A DNA stretch of 64,000 nucleotides from Luteibacter sp. Sphag1AF (GCF_014192715.1 NZ_JACHYH010000002.1:434001-498000), one strand, 5' to 3'; positions 15,804 to 24,917 are shown, numbered from the stretch's first letter. Program-made: numbers and translations. Notes: generated by a model from the sequence alone, not told the origin.

Positions 15804-17384
15804 GTGAACACGAATACTGCCCCCCTGCCCGCGCAGGACGACGGGGAACTCTCGCTTGTGGAGCGCCTGCGCGCTGCTACCGAGTTGCTTGAAGCTGTCG
15901 CCGCCGATCCGCAGATGCTGGAACAGGTTTCCGGGCAGGAGCGCGGTCGCCTGCATCAGGCCGTGGCCAGCGTGTACGACCCCGATCCGGTCGCCCGGCG
16001 TGTGAAGCTCAAGGCGGCAGAAAAGGCGCGCTATGCGGAAAAGATCCGCGCCGATGACGAGGTACTGGACAACACAGGCATTCGCGCGCTGCGCCGCAAG
16101 CCGGTATTCAGCACACCCAACGTGTTTGCGCCGGTGGGCTTCGATCCGCAGGACATCCATCCGGATGTGGACGCCAGCAAGCCGCGTGAATCCACGCTGC
16201 CGCAGCACTGCTATGTGTGCAAGACGCGCTATACCACGATCCACTTCTTCTACGACCAGCTGTGTCCCGAGTGCGCTGCGTTCAACTACATCAAGCGCAC
16301 CGAGAACGCCGACCTTACCGGTCGTGTTGCATTGCTCACGGGTGGTCGCGTCAAGATCGGTTACCAGGCAGGCCTCAAGCTGCTGCGTGCAGGTGCCGAA
16401 CTGATCGTGACCACGCGTTTCCCGCGTGATTCCGCTGCCCGCTATGCGCAGGAACCGGACTTCGCCCAGTGGAAGGATCGCCTGCAGATTTATGGCCTGG
16501 ACCTGCGCCACACGCCCAGTGTGGAAGCGTTCTGTCAGGAACTGATCGCCACACGTCCGCGCCTGGATTTCATCATCAACAATGCCTGCCAGACCGTGCG
16601 CCGTCCGCCGGACTTCTACGCGCACATGATGGAAGGCGAAACTGCGGCACTTCACGACTTGCCGGCAGAAGTACGTGCCCTGGTCGGTGACTACGAAGGC
16701 ATGCGCGGTGCCGACATTCTCGGCACGGGCGAGGCAGCTGGCACCGGCATGGCCGCCTCGGGTACCCCGCTTCCCGGCCTGACCCGCGCCGCCGAACTGT
16801 CACAGGTTCCACTGCTGCCTGAAGAACTTCTGGCTCAGCAGCACCTGTTTCCCGAAGGCCGCCTCGACCAGGACCTTCAGCAGGTAGACCTGCGTGAACG
16901 CAATTCGTGGCGACTGCTGATGGCTGAAGTGCCATCGGTGGAACTGCTGGAAGTGCAGCTGGTAAACGCGATTGCGCCGTTCCTCATCAACGCGCGCCTG
17001 AAGCCGCTGATGCTGCGCACGCCGGAGCGGGACAAGCACATCGTGAATGTGTCCGCGATGGAAGGCCAGTTCTACCGCAGCTTCAAGACCACCCGCCATC
17101 CGCACACCAACATGGCCAAGGCCGCGCTGAACATGATGACGCGCACCTCTGCCACGGACTACCAGAACGACGGCATCCACATGAACAGCGTGGATACCGG
17201 CTGGGTCACCGACGAAGATCCGGCCGCGCTGGCTGCGAAGAAGGTGCTGGAAGAACGCTTCCATCCGCCGCTGGATATCGTGGACGGCGCCGCGCGCATC
17301 GTGGACCCCATCATCCACGGCATCAACTCCGGCGAGCACGTGTGGGGCCAGTTCCTCAAGGACTATAAGCCGACCGACTGGTAA
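15804..17384 (+). CDS. SDR family protein with zinc ribbon and altered catalytic site
   Basis: A 526-residue cytoplasmic protein. Residues 130-160 hold a zinc ribbon (HCYVCKTRY with Cys136/139 and CPECAAF with Cys154/157). A short-chain dehydrogenase fold begins at about 172, with TGGRVKIG (179-186) as the nucleotide loop and IINNACQTVRR as the NNAG-type motif. The sequence where YxxxK is expected reads HPHTNMAKAALNM, so the Lys is kept but the Tyr four residues earlier is a Thr. An insert of about 100 residues separates the NNA region from the VNVSAMEGQFY segment. The GTG start is chosen because the upstream open frame has no family-like residues; no strong ribosome site is visible, so the start is uncertain. 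Substrate and cofactor use are unknown. Confidence 0.75.
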   Translation: MNTNTAPLPAQDDGELSLVERLRAATELLEAVAADPQMLEQVSGQERGRLHQAVASVYDPDPVARRVKLKAAEKARYAEKIRADDEVLDNTGIRALRRKPVFSTPNVFAPVGFDPQDIHPDVDASKPRESTLPQHCYVCKTRYTTIHFFYDQLCPECAAFNYIKRTENADLTGRVALLTGGRVKIGYQAGLKLLRAGAELIVTTRFPRDSAARYAQEPDFAQWKDRLQIYGLDLRHTPSVEAFCQELIATRPRLDFIINNACQTVRRPPDFYAHMMEGETAALHDLPAEVRALVGDYEGMRGADILGTGEAAGTGMAASGTPLPGLTRAAELSQVPLLPEELLAQQHLFPEGRLDQDLQQVDLRERNSWRLLMAEVPSVELLEVQLVNAIAPFLINARLKPLMLRTPERDKHIVNVSAMEGQFYRSFKTTRHPHTNMAKAALNMMTRTSATDYQNDGIHMNSVDTGWVTDEDPAALAAKKVLEERFHPPLDIVDGAARIVDPIIHGINSGEHVWGQFLKDYKPTDW

Positions 17385-17390
17385 TGACCT

Positions 17391-17412
17391 GCGGCACCGC
17401 CCGCGGTGCCGC
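17391..17412 (+). terminator. Hairpin after the SDR gene
   Basis: GCGGCACCGC and GCGGTGCCGC form a 9-10-bp stem with a 2-4-base loop, starting 7 bases after the stop codon. There is no T-run, so termination is possible but not certain. Confidence 0.45.
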
Positions 17413-17457
17413 GACTCTGCTACTTTCCCCTGGGTGAAAAACACCCAAGGGGAACCC

Positions 17458-18393
17458 ATGCTGAAACGCACCTGCCTCGCCTTCGCCCTGACCACCGCCC
17501 TTCTGGCGGGCCCGGCTCTTGCCGACGAGGCCAAGAAAGCCAACGCAACGCCCACGGCCAGGGAGCTGCTGGCCAAGGCCAGCCCCGCCGAATGGCGCAC
17601 GCCCGATCCGCAGAACCTCGTGTACATGGACCTGCCGCAGGGCCGCGTCATCATCGAGCTGGCGCAGGACTGGTCGCCGGAGCATGCGGCCAACATCCGC
17701 ACGCTTATCCGCGAGCATTATTTCGACGGCACGGCCGTCATTCGCGTGCAGGACAACTTCGTCACCCAGTGGGGCGACCCCGATGGCGACGACAAGGCCA
17801 AGGCAAAGAGCATCGGCTCTGCCAAAGAGACCCTGCCACCGGAATTCGTGCGCAAGCTGGACAAGTCGATCCCGTTCACCCGCCTGCCCGATGGCGACGT
17901 GTACGCGCCCGAGGTCGGCTTCTCACAGGGCTTTCCCGCAGCCCGTGACACGGCACACGGCCAGGCCTGGCTGACCCATTGCTACGGTGCCGTGGGCGTG
18001 GCGCGCGACGTGGGCGCGGAAACCGGCAATGGCAGCTCGCTGTACGCCATCATCGGACAGGCGCCGCGCAATCTGGATCGCAATCTGGCCGTGGCCGGTC
18101 GCGTGATTCAGGGCATGCAGATCCTCTCTGCGTATCCGCGCGGTGGCGAGCCGATGGGCTTTTACGACAAGCCCGAACAGCGCGTCACCATCAAGACGGT
18201 GCGCCTGGCCGCCGATGTGCCCGAAGCCGAGCGCACCCCGATTCAGGTACTTCGCACCGACAGCAAGACCTTTGCGGCCGTGATCGACGCCAAGCGCAAC
18301 CGCAAGGATTCCTTCTACACGTTGCCTGCCGGAAAAATCGACATCTGCAATATCTCGATTCCGGTTCGCGACCCGTCGAAGGCCGCGCCGTAA
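17458..18393 (+). CDS. Periplasmic cyclophilin-type peptidyl-prolyl isomerase
   Basis: A 311-residue exported protein. The signal peptide is MLKRTCLAFALTTALLAGPALA (23 residues). The cyclophilin fold follows: YMDLPQGRVIIELAQDWSPEHAANIRTLIREHYFDGTAVIRVQDNFVTQWGD, with Phe-Asp-Gly-Thr then Arg at the active site, and the GSSLYAIIGQAPRNLDRNLAVAGRVIQGM region. It is larger than the 160-190 aa PpiA type, because of an insert with PPEFVRKLDKSIPFTRLPDGDVYAPE and a C-terminal extension. It probably assists folding of periplasmic or outer-membrane proteins. The ATG at 17458 is chosen since the signal peptide starts there and AAGGGG precedes it. It converges with the GYF_2/RDD gene after 8 bases. Confidence 0.87.
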   Translation: MLKRTCLAFALTTALLAGPALADEAKKANATPTARELLAKASPAEWRTPDPQNLVYMDLPQGRVIIELAQDWSPEHAANIRTLIREHYFDGTAVIRVQDNFVTQWGDPDGDDKAKAKSIGSAKETLPPEFVRKLDKSIPFTRLPDGDVYAPEVGFSQGFPAARDTAHGQAWLTHCYGAVGVARDVGAETGNGSSLYAIIGQAPRNLDRNLAVAGRVIQGMQILSAYPRGGEPMGFYDKPEQRVTIKTVRLAADVPEAERTPIQVLRTDSKTFAAVIDAKRNRKDSFYTLPAGKIDICNISIPVRDPSKAAP

Positions 18394-18401
18394 CGCATGG
18401 A

Positions 18402-19199
18402 TCAGTGATGCTTTCCCCACCAGGAAAGCATCCCCTGCATCACGCACACAAGGATAGTCACCGCTGTCGCGACAAAAGCGCGGCCGGGGCCCCACACGGC
18501 GTGTGTCACCACCAGGCCCTGGCCTTCATCCCAGGGCGTGTGGCCTTCCTCGGTCAGCAGCCGGTACGACAGCGCCGGGCAGATCAGGCCAAGGATCGGA
18601 AGGCTCAGGCCCATGCCCTGAGCCACCAGCCACAGGGTGCGCCGGAATGCCTGATTCGCCGAAGGAAGACCGCCGTCCACGCGGCGGACGCGGATACCAA
18701 ATACCCAGCGCGCCGGGGTCGTGCCAAACACCGACAGGCACATGACCTCGATCGGAATCCACACAAGCGTGAGCAACAGTCCCGACACCAGCGGCACCTG
18801 TGCCAGGTGGACAACGCGGCTGGCCAGCGGGTGCGAGATCATGGCAATGACGAAAACCACCACGAAAAAAGTGGCCAGACCGCTCGTCGCAATGTCCACC
18901 ACTTTTGCGATGTAGCGGCGCCACGGATGTGTTTTGGGCAATATGCGCGCGTTGTCAGCACCGAAGCGAGTCGCATTCGATGCATCCACCGTCGACTCGC
19001 CATCGACAGCTGGCAGCATGACTGACTGATTCAACACGGCGCTGTAGGGAGCCCAGTCCGGCATGCCCTGGCACCACACCAGCGTGCCGTCGTCCACGTC
19101 ACCGTAGCGATACAACGCAAGAAGATTCGCCTCGGTCACCGGCCCCGCCTGCTGCCGGTCACGATTGACGTAGTACCAGACTGCCACCTCACCCGTCAT
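18402..19199 (-). CDS. GYF_2-RDD membrane protein
   Basis: A 265-residue protein. Residues 5-58 form a GYF_2 domain (WYYVNRDRQQAGPVTEANLLALYRYGDVDDGTLVW...MPDWAPY), which binds short peptides. An RDD domain follows (RRYIAKVVDIATSGL near 94, then helices, with GTTPARWVFGIRVRRVDGG and ALSYRLLTEEGHTPWDEGQGLVV). RDD proteins are presumed transporters or ion-handling proteins, and the cargo here is unknown. Two ATGs lie six bases apart; the second (19199) sits 8 bases after an AGGGGG site while the first is only 2 bases from it, so the second is chosen. It is the last gene of a minus-strand block. Confidence 0.83.
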   Translation of the reverse strand: MTGEVAVWYYVNRDRQQAGPVTEANLLALYRYGDVDDGTLVWCQGMPDWAPYSAVLNQSVMLPAVDGESTVDASNATRFGADNARILPKTHPWRRYIAKVVDIATSGLATFFVVVFVIAMISHPLASRVVHLAQVPLVSGLLLTLVWIPIEVMCLSVFGTTPARWVFGIRVRRVDGGLPSANQAFRRTLWLVAQGMGLSLPILGLICPALSYRLLTEEGHTPWDEGQGLVVTHAVWGPGRAFVATAVTILVCVMQGMLSWWGKHH

Positions 19200-19355
19200 T
19201 GCCATTGCCCCCTGTTGCGTTGGCGGGGCGGGCGCGAGCGAGCGGTGACACTGCCACCACCACGCGCAACAGACACAGCAGCCCCTTCAAGGCGCGGCAC
19301 AGCGTGCCACACAGCTCACCGGCGCGAGCTTACCTCAGTAGTCGCGACACACGCA

Positions 19356-20171
19356 TCACTGGCCCGGCGCGATCACGCCTTCGCGAATGGCACGCAGAGT
19401 GGACTTCATCTGCGCCTCGCCCGCAGGGCCGAGGCGGATCATGAATTTCTGTCCTGCCGACAACGACTGCAACGACGGATCGGCGAATTCGTAAGCGGCT
19501 TTGGGATGAACCAGCGCGACAGGACCGTGCGGCTCAGGCGCGGCAAGCAGATGATCTATCACTGCCACCAGGCGGTCGTTGAAATAGCCGTCCGCATAAC
19601 CGAGGTCGCGATAAGACTGCTGGAACAGCGGATAGTACCGCTTGTACCAGCTCACGACGGCCTTGGGATTCATCCTCTTGGCCACGTACAGATACGTGGC
19701 ATAGCGTTCGCCGTTGTGTTCGGATAGCACAGCCTGTCCGTTGTCGTCATGGGACGCGACGAAGCTGCCTGTGGGCGTGCGCAGCGGAAGCAAGTTCAAG
19801 CCCACGCTCTGCTTCGGCAGCGCATCCACCGTAGCGACGATGCGCGGCACGATGTGTTCGGGCACCAGCAAGGTCTTCAGCGCATCATCACCGGCCATGG
19901 CGAGCAGCGATGCCAGCACGGCACTATCGCTGCTTTCCAGTGGCGGCAGCGCCACTGTCGATGCCCCTGCGGGTGCTTCGTTGATGGGGTGTTGTATGCC
20001 CGTTGGGCTCTGGGCTGCGGTTGCGGTGGATGACGACGACGGTAACGTTACGGCCGTGGAAGACGGGCTGGCGGCCTTCTCCTTCTGCCAGATCAGCCAC
20101 GCCGCACCCACGGCGGCCAGAATCACGACACCCCACAACAGAACCACGGCACCCGACGATTGCTTGCTCAT
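19356..20171 (-). CDS. DUF3014 family membrane-anchored protein
   Basis: A 271-residue protein with one N-terminal membrane segment (about 9-27), a Ser/Thr/Pro/Ala-rich linker to about 70, and then a DUF3014 domain. The domain's key residues include LLAMAGDDALKTLLVPEHIVPRIVATVDALPKQ and a YLYVAKRMNPKAVVSWYKRYYPLFQQSYRDLGY region near the middle. Function of the family is unknown; the layout indicates a periplasmic domain held by an anchor. The ATG at 20171 is the one nearest the membrane segment; two in-frame ATGs upstream add only six residues. It lies 156 bases before the GYF_2-RDD gene and 88 after the second RDD gene on the same strand. Confidence 0.85.
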   Translation of the reverse strand: MSKQSSGAVVLLWGVVILAAVGAAWLIWQKEKAASPSSTAVTLPSSSSTATAAQSPTGIQHPINEAPAGASTVALPPLESSDSAVLASLLAMAGDDALKTLLVPEHIVPRIVATVDALPKQSVGLNLLPLRTPTGSFVASHDDNGQAVLSEHNGERYATYLYVAKRMNPKAVVSWYKRYYPLFQQSYRDLGYADGYFNDRLVAVIDHLLAAPEPHGPVALVHPKAAYEFADPSLQSLSAGQKFMIRLGPAGEAQMKSTLRAIREGVIAPGQ

Positions 20172-20259
20172 TTGCATTGCCCATATCAAAACCCAACCCC
20201 GAATCAGACTGATCCCGGGGCCGATGGTTCAATGGCCAGATGTGTGCAAGCTCGGCCGG

Positions 20260-21270
20260 TCAGGGTTCGATCGTGTAATCGCGGAAGCGAGCACCGCGCA
20301 TGATGCCCATGTCGTAGCCGTACATCAGGCGGACAGGAAGATTTTCATCAAGGCCGCATCCCTCCTGCTTCGCCTTGTCGCGCACCAGACGCTTTGCCAG
20401 TGCCTCCTGCTCGATGCCAGGGCCACGCAGTACGAATTTCGCTGACACGCAGATCTTCTCCACCCCGCCCTTGGCTGGCGCGGGCGTCGGCGTGGGTTTA
20501 GCTTCGCCCGATGGCTTGTCGGCTTTTTTGGGCTTGGTCTCCATCCATCCCGCGAGGACCACTGGCGTGCCTTCCGGCGCCGCGCCATCGGCCAGCTGAG
20601 ATTGGGACAAACCGGCGAACCGAACCGCTACCGGAAAGCCAGACAGCACAACCGCTGCGCAAATGACGACGATGCCGGCAACGTAGTAAAGGTGCGGACG
20701 CCATGTAGACACGCCGGGCATCGGGTAGTGCCAGGTGTCTTCCCGGACCACAAACGCGCCAGTGACAAGATCGTGCAATCCCTGTCGCGTGCGGCGGTTG
20801 ATCACCAGAAGATACAGCGACCCAACGGCCAGACCACCCATCACGCCATCGAACACGCGCTGCCAGAGTGGCGCATCCTTCAGGATCATCGCCGTGCCGC
20901 AAAGCACGAAGGGAGTCATCAGTACGAAGGCACGCAGAAGCGACTTGCCAAGGGGAAGCTCGTCACCCCTGGCATCCACGACGCGAAGCTCCAGCGCCCT
21001 CTGTCCCAGCGTGCAGGCGCCCCATCGCTTGCTGGTCGTCAAGCCGATGTAGAGCGTGGCAATCACCAGGCCGATAAGTCTCGCCCAGATGCCCAGGCCC
21101 GCCAATTGATCGAAGAAAACCGCACCGATGATGAGGCCCAGCACATTCAGCACCACAGCATCGATCACGAACGAGAAGAAGCGGCGAAAAATGCCAGCCA
21201 TGCGCACAGACGTTGCCGCCGGCTTCGCAGCAGCCTTGCGACGTCGCCACGGAACAAGGGACGGACTCAT
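20260..21270 (-). CDS. RDD family membrane protein
   Basis: A 336-residue protein with a basic N-terminus (WRRRKAAAKPA). The RDD domain spans about 20-175: RRFFSFVIDAVVLNVLGLII in helix 1, SKRWGACTLGQRALELRVVDARG, and INRRTRQGLHDLVTGAFVV at its end. A further helix near 195-215 leads to a C-terminal Pro/Lys-rich linker (KPKKADKPSG, PTPTPAPAKGG) and a soluble domain with two cysteines. Cargo unknown. Its start overlaps the VOC gene's stop by four bases (ATGA), so the two are translationally coupled. Confidence 0.84.
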   Translation of the reverse strand: MSPSLVPWRRRKAAAKPAATSVRMAGIFRRFFSFVIDAVVLNVLGLIIGAVFFDQLAGLGIWARLIGLVIATLYIGLTTSKRWGACTLGQRALELRVVDARGDELPLGKSLLRAFVLMTPFVLCGTAMILKDAPLWQRVFDGVMGGLAVGSLYLLVINRRTRQGLHDLVTGAFVVREDTWHYPMPGVSTWRPHLYYVAGIVVICAAVVLSGFPVAVRFAGLSQSQLADGAAPEGTPVVLAGWMETKPKKADKPSGEAKPTPTPAPAKGGVEKICVSAKFVLRGPGIEQEALAKRLVRDKAKQEGCGLDENLPVRLMYGYDMGIMRGARFRDYTIEP

Positions 21271-21656
21271 GCGCCCACCGGCGAACAGATTTCGAGCAGA
21301 CAGCCGTTGAGGTCGCGCACGTACGATACCTTCTGGCCCCAGGGCTTCACTTCCACCGGATGCACGGGAACAGCGCCCGCAGCAATCGCACGCTCATAGG
21401 CCGACTCCGGCTCGTCCGTCACCAGGCACAGCTCGATACCCGCCGCCATCTTTTCAGGAAGATTCGGCCGAACCGGAATGCCAACGCCTGCGGACATGCC
21501 GTGCGCTGCGAAAGCCAGCGCCGTGCTGCCCGTTTCCATCTCGGCGTACTGCCCGCTCTCATGCACGAAGCGGCGTTCGAGGCCAAAAGCGCGCTCATAG
21601 AAATCAACCGTCGCCTCGACGTCCGCGACATAAACCAGCGTATAACCCAGACGCAT
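21267..21656 (-). CDS. VOC family (glyoxalase-like) protein
   Basis: A 129-residue single VOC-fold protein with two beta-alpha-beta-beta-beta modules: LVYVADVEATVDFYERAFGLERRF at the N-terminus and IELCLVTDEPESAYERAIAAGAVPVHPVEVKPWGQKVSYVRDLNGCLLEICSP at the C-terminus. The final Glu of LLEIC is the usual metal ligand. Substrate unknown; the group includes glyoxalases, bleomycin-binding proteins and many uncharacterised lyases. It is coupled to the RDD gene downstream by an ATGA overlap and lies 28 bases after the esterase gene on the same strand. Confidence 0.86.
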   Translation of the reverse strand: MRLGYTLVYVADVEATVDFYERAFGLERRFVHESGQYAEMETGSTALAFAAHGMSAGVGIPVRPNLPEKMAAGIELCLVTDEPESAYERAIAAGAVPVHPVEVKPWGQKVSYVRDLNGCLLEICSPVGA

Positions 21657-21684
21657 GCGTTCAAGCTCCGTGCAATAAGTAGAT

Positions 21685-22512
21685 TCAGTGGCCGACCGGA
21701 TAAGCCGCTTTCAACGCGGATTCTTCAGATGCCCGATAGATCGTGTCGTGGTGCTCGGCGGGACGCGGCTCATAGACCAGCCTCAGGCCCGGCAACTTCG
21801 CCTGCTTCAGCGCCCTGGCGAACGTCGCGACGTGAGGTGCGATGGTGTCCTCATCCGCTGACGTCAGATAAACAAGGCGCACGGCGGCCTGCTTCGTTTT
21901 CAACTTGTCCAGTGGCCCCGCAGCCAGCGCTGCGTTGTTCCACCAGAGGCTGGGACTGATCGCGATGTACACGTCAAACAGCGACGGTTGTCGGACCAGC
22001 GTCTCGACAACGAAAAGGCCCGCCAGCGATTCACCGATCAGGCCCCGCTGTTTCGTCGTGCGATAGTGGCTTTCGACGTGCGGAATCAGCTGCCCGGCAA
22101 TGAACGCGCGGAAATTTGCGGATCCACCGACACGTGGCGCAATGGCTTTGTCAGATGCCACCGTGGTCGGACCTGTCATGTCCCTGCGGCGCTCGGTGTT
22201 CTCTATGCCCACGATCAGCACGGGTGCCATCTCGCCGGCACGAATGAGCTTGTCTGCCATTTCGGCAACGTGCGGGAAATCTTCCTGAAGGCCGCCGTCG
22301 GGCATGTACAGCACCGGGTACGACAGGCCGGACGTCGCGTAACCGGGCGGGGTGTAAACCACCATATGACGATCTTCCGCCGGTACGGTGGAGTGCACGG
22401 TGAAGGTGTCCACGCCCGGCACCGGTACGTCTGCCAGCGCCTGCGCACACGGCCCTGCGGCCAGCACGGCCAGTGCCATCCTGACCATGACCTGTTTCAC
22501 ACCCATGCGCAT
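21685..22512 (-). CDS. Secreted esterase of the esterase-D/IroE-like alpha/beta hydrolase family
   Basis: A 275-residue exported esterase. The signal peptide runs to about residue 28 (MVRMALAVLAAGPCAQALA). Features include YPVLYMPDGGLQEDF near 66-80, VLIVGIENTERRRDMTGP near 98-115, the nucleophile elbow GESLAG with Ser162, and a C-terminal HHDTIYRASE segment with the candidate catalytic His. Relatives include IroE and BesA, which act on siderophores, but many members simply cleave acyl or carboxyl esters. No siderophore gene is nearby, so a siderophore role is not supported. The start overlaps the upstream gene's stop by one base (TGATG), indicating coupling. Confidence 0.85.
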   Translation of the reverse strand: MRMGVKQVMVRMALAVLAAGPCAQALADVPVPGVDTFTVHSTVPAEDRHMVVYTPPGYATSGLSYPVLYMPDGGLQEDFPHVAEMADKLIRAGEMAPVLIVGIENTERRRDMTGPTTVASDKAIAPRVGGSANFRAFIAGQLIPHVESHYRTTKQRGLIGESLAGLFVVETLVRQPSLFDVYIAISPSLWWNNAALAAGPLDKLKTKQAAVRLVYLTSADEDTIAPHVATFARALKQAKLPGLRLVYEPRPAEHHDTIYRASEESALKAAYPVGH

Positions 22513-23831
22513 CAACGTTCCTTCGGCAAAGACCACCCGTCCACCCAGCCGGAGCCCGGACCATGCGGCGAAATAAGCAGACTGCGGCCATCGTCGGAGA
22601 CGCGCAAGTGACGTGAGTCATCCACGTGCATCCATGCGGGACGGGCAGCCAGGCGCTGATCGAGCGACTGTCCCGGGGCCGGGTGCTGCGCGAGCCACAG
22701 GATCGTCGCGCCCATCCGCAGCGACGCTACGATGTCTTCGTCCCGATTGAGGGTCGATTCATGCATCGGCGCACCGATCTGCATGAGGACGATGCCGAAT
22801 GAGTTGGAAACAGCGTCGAATGCGTCCGGATGCACAAACCACTCACCCGGGGTAATCGGCTGGTCCATGAGCAAGCGGGACAACCCTGCCTCCGAGCAGG
22901 CAGCGGCATAGCGTGGGGCGGCCAGCCGACGACTGTGCTCCAGCGACATTTTCCACCGATCCGTCCACGGCAGGTCCGCTTTCCAGAGATCGGGTGAGAG
23001 TGTCTTGTTGAAGTCAAACTGCATCAGCGCGCAGCGATCCACGTCGCTGACGGTCAGCGGGGAGAATGCCCTGGTGCAACTGGCAGGCAATGGCTGACCC
23101 TCCGGGGCCTCGCTCAGCATGTCCGCGAACAGATGTGTCGCCTGGGACATGGTCATCCCGCCGAGGATATTGACCACAGAAGCATTCGTGCCTTTACGCA
23201 GACGCCTGCGGGTTTCGATCTGCGTACAGACACTGTCAAAGGCCCGGTCGAATTTGCCGTCCACAAAATCAAGCGCGGCGGATGTCGACCACAAACCACG
23301 GGAGTCCGAACTGGAAACGAGAAAATCTGCGGTGGGCCCCTCGGTCAGGTCAGACCACACGTAGTCGTAGCCGGCAAGCGCCCGCTCGTGCTCCAGTCTT
23401 ACATGATGCCTGGCCAGAGAGGCACGCACGGTGTCCTGATTCTGGCGCACCTTCGCAAGACAGTGCTGGTCGCGAGCGAGGCAGAGTCCATCGCTTTCCA
23501 CCGGCCGGGGCAAGGATGGATACGGCACCGCGGGCTTGTACCAATGCTCCGGCGTAGCGGTCAGCATGTCGAACGTCAGCCAGTGCAGCGCGCGTGGCCG
23601 CTCAGCGGCGTATACCTGGTCAATCTTGTCGGCAGGCACATCCACGTTGGAGAAAAACAACGCGCTGAACGCGTTGCGCCCCTGCGTCGGCTGCGACGGA
23701 CGCGCCAGCAACGAAAGCGCCTCGATCTGCTCCGCCGTGGGAGGACGCAACCGTCCCCACGCGAACATGCCACCCAGTACAAACAGGCACAACGCAAGCA
23801 AGCCACCCACCACCGCCGCAAAACGCTTCAT
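22512..23831 (-). CDS. Membrane-anchored protein of unknown function
   Basis: A 439-residue protein with one N-terminal membrane segment (about 4-24), then a periplasmic domain of over 400 residues. Recognisable local features are a RPPTAEQIEALSLLARPSQPTQGRNAFSALFF segment, a cysteine pair (CLARDQHCLAK) and a long helical body with LFADMLSEAPEG and AACSEAGLSRLLMDQPITPGEWF. No domain is recognised. An AGGGGGAGA site precedes the ATG by seven bases, supporting the start. It is the first gene of the minus-strand run leading into the esterase, VOC and RDD genes. Function is unassigned. Confidence 0.7.
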   Translation of the reverse strand: MKRFAAVVGGLLALCLFVLGGMFAWGRLRPPTAEQIEALSLLARPSQPTQGRNAFSALFFSNVDVPADKIDQVYAAERPRALHWLTFDMLTATPEHWYKPAVPYPSLPRPVESDGLCLARDQHCLAKVRQNQDTVRASLARHHVRLEHERALAGYDYVWSDLTEGPTADFLVSSSDSRGLWSTSAALDFVDGKFDRAFDSVCTQIETRRRLRKGTNASVVNILGGMTMSQATHLFADMLSEAPEGQPLPASCTRAFSPLTVSDVDRCALMQFDFNKTLSPDLWKADLPWTDRWKMSLEHSRRLAAPRYAAACSEAGLSRLLMDQPITPGEWFVHPDAFDAVSNSFGIVLMQIGAPMHESTLNRDEDIVASLRMGATILWLAQHPAPGQSLDQRLAARPAWMHVDDSRHLRVSDDGRSLLISPHGPGSGWVDGWSLPKER

Positions 23832-23996
23832 CCGATGTCTCCCCCTGTCCCTGCGCCCTTCGGGAGGCGCTCCCTCCGGCGTTATCCACAACCGGTGTGG
23901 ACAGCCGCTGCATAAGCATGTGGATAACCCGCAATCTCCCTTCCCCGGCGGGCACTTGCATTGTGCTGCTTAAAAAACAGCCATTCCCGACTCGTG

Positions 23997-24890
23997 TCAG
24001 TCCGCTGCTGAAACAAACGAAATGATCAACGCCACTACATCACCATCTTCCACGATCTTCCGGTGGCCCAGCCCCGTCGTACGCACCAGCCGCGCGCCCG
24101 GCCACAGCGATTCATAAAGTTCGCCCTCCGCCAGCGGCACGTCGCGATCCTTTGCGTCGTGAACAATCATCACCTTCTGATGGCGACGCGGGGCGTGCAA
24201 CGACACATGGAGGTCTTCGATAGCCACCTGCGTGCGCTCGGCCAGCAGCCTGTGCAATTCCGGTCGAAGCCGGTCTGCCAGACGGACGAAACGGGCGAAG
24301 CGGCGCGTTGCCGCTTCCGGGTCGGCCGCAGGCGCGATCAGTACCACGCGCTCCGCACTCCACCCATCACCCAACGCCAGCGTCACCGCCGCACCACCCA
24401 GCGAATGGGCGATCACCGCGTGCGCATTCCCGTAGTGGCGCCCCACCGCCGCTGCCGTGCGGGCGAAGTCGGGCAGCGTGCACAGCGTGCCGGCGCTGCA
24501 ACCATGCCCGGGCTGGTCAAACGCCACCGCCGCGAAACCCAGTGCCTGCAAACGTGCGGCCCAGGCCTCGAAACGCAGCCCGAAACTCGACCATCCGTGC
24601 ACCAGCAGCACATAGGGCTGACGGGCCGGATCACCCCATACGTAACTGGCAATCGCCTCGCCATTCACATCCAGGGTTTCCCGACGCGCGCGGGTCACCG
24701 GCAGCGCGGCGGCTGCGCGCGTCCGGCTGCTGGGCAGCGGCGTCTGGAACAGCGTTGCCGCGTGAGCCACGGTGCGCGCGGGTCGCAAGCGGCTGCCCAG
24801 CCGATAGGCGGCACGCAGGCCCAGCAGCGTGGCGATGTCGCGCAGGCGAAAACGCGGCGCAGGTCGGGTGGATGTGTTGGCGGAAGTCAT
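23997..24890 (-). CDS. Alpha/beta hydrolase
   Basis: A 297-residue cytoplasmic hydrolase. The oxyanion-hole motif is LVHGWSSFG at 96-104, the nucleophile elbow AHSLGG has Ser163, the Asp candidate is in VIHDAKDRDVPL (MIVHDAKD), and the C-terminal His lies in TTGLGHRKIV. The N-terminal 60 residues are basic and hydrophobic, without a clear signal peptide, and could associate with the membrane. Likely an esterase, lipase or thioesterase; substrate unknown. It is divergent from the YXWGXW gene and has a hairpin-forming inverted repeat upstream. Confidence 0.85.
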   Translation of the reverse strand: MTSANTSTRPAPRFRLRDIATLLGLRAAYRLGSRLRPARTVAHAATLFQTPLPSSRTRAAAALPVTRARRETLDVNGEAIASYVWGDPARQPYVLLVHGWSSFGLRFEAWAARLQALGFAAVAFDQPGHGCSAGTLCTLPDFARTAAAVGRHYGNAHAVIAHSLGGAAVTLALGDGWSAERVVLIAPAADPEAATRRFARFVRLADRLRPELHRLLAERTQVAIEDLHVSLHAPRRHQKVMIVHDAKDRDVPLAEGELYESLWPGARLVRTTGLGHRKIVEDGDVVALIISFVSAAD

Positions 24891-24917
24891 GTCCGCCTAT
24901 TGTGGCGCGCATGGCCC

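Noticed and set aside
21685-22512. Siderophore esterase role (IroE-like)
   Set aside because: Fold and elbow fit, but no siderophore synthesis, uptake or iron-box feature was seen around it.
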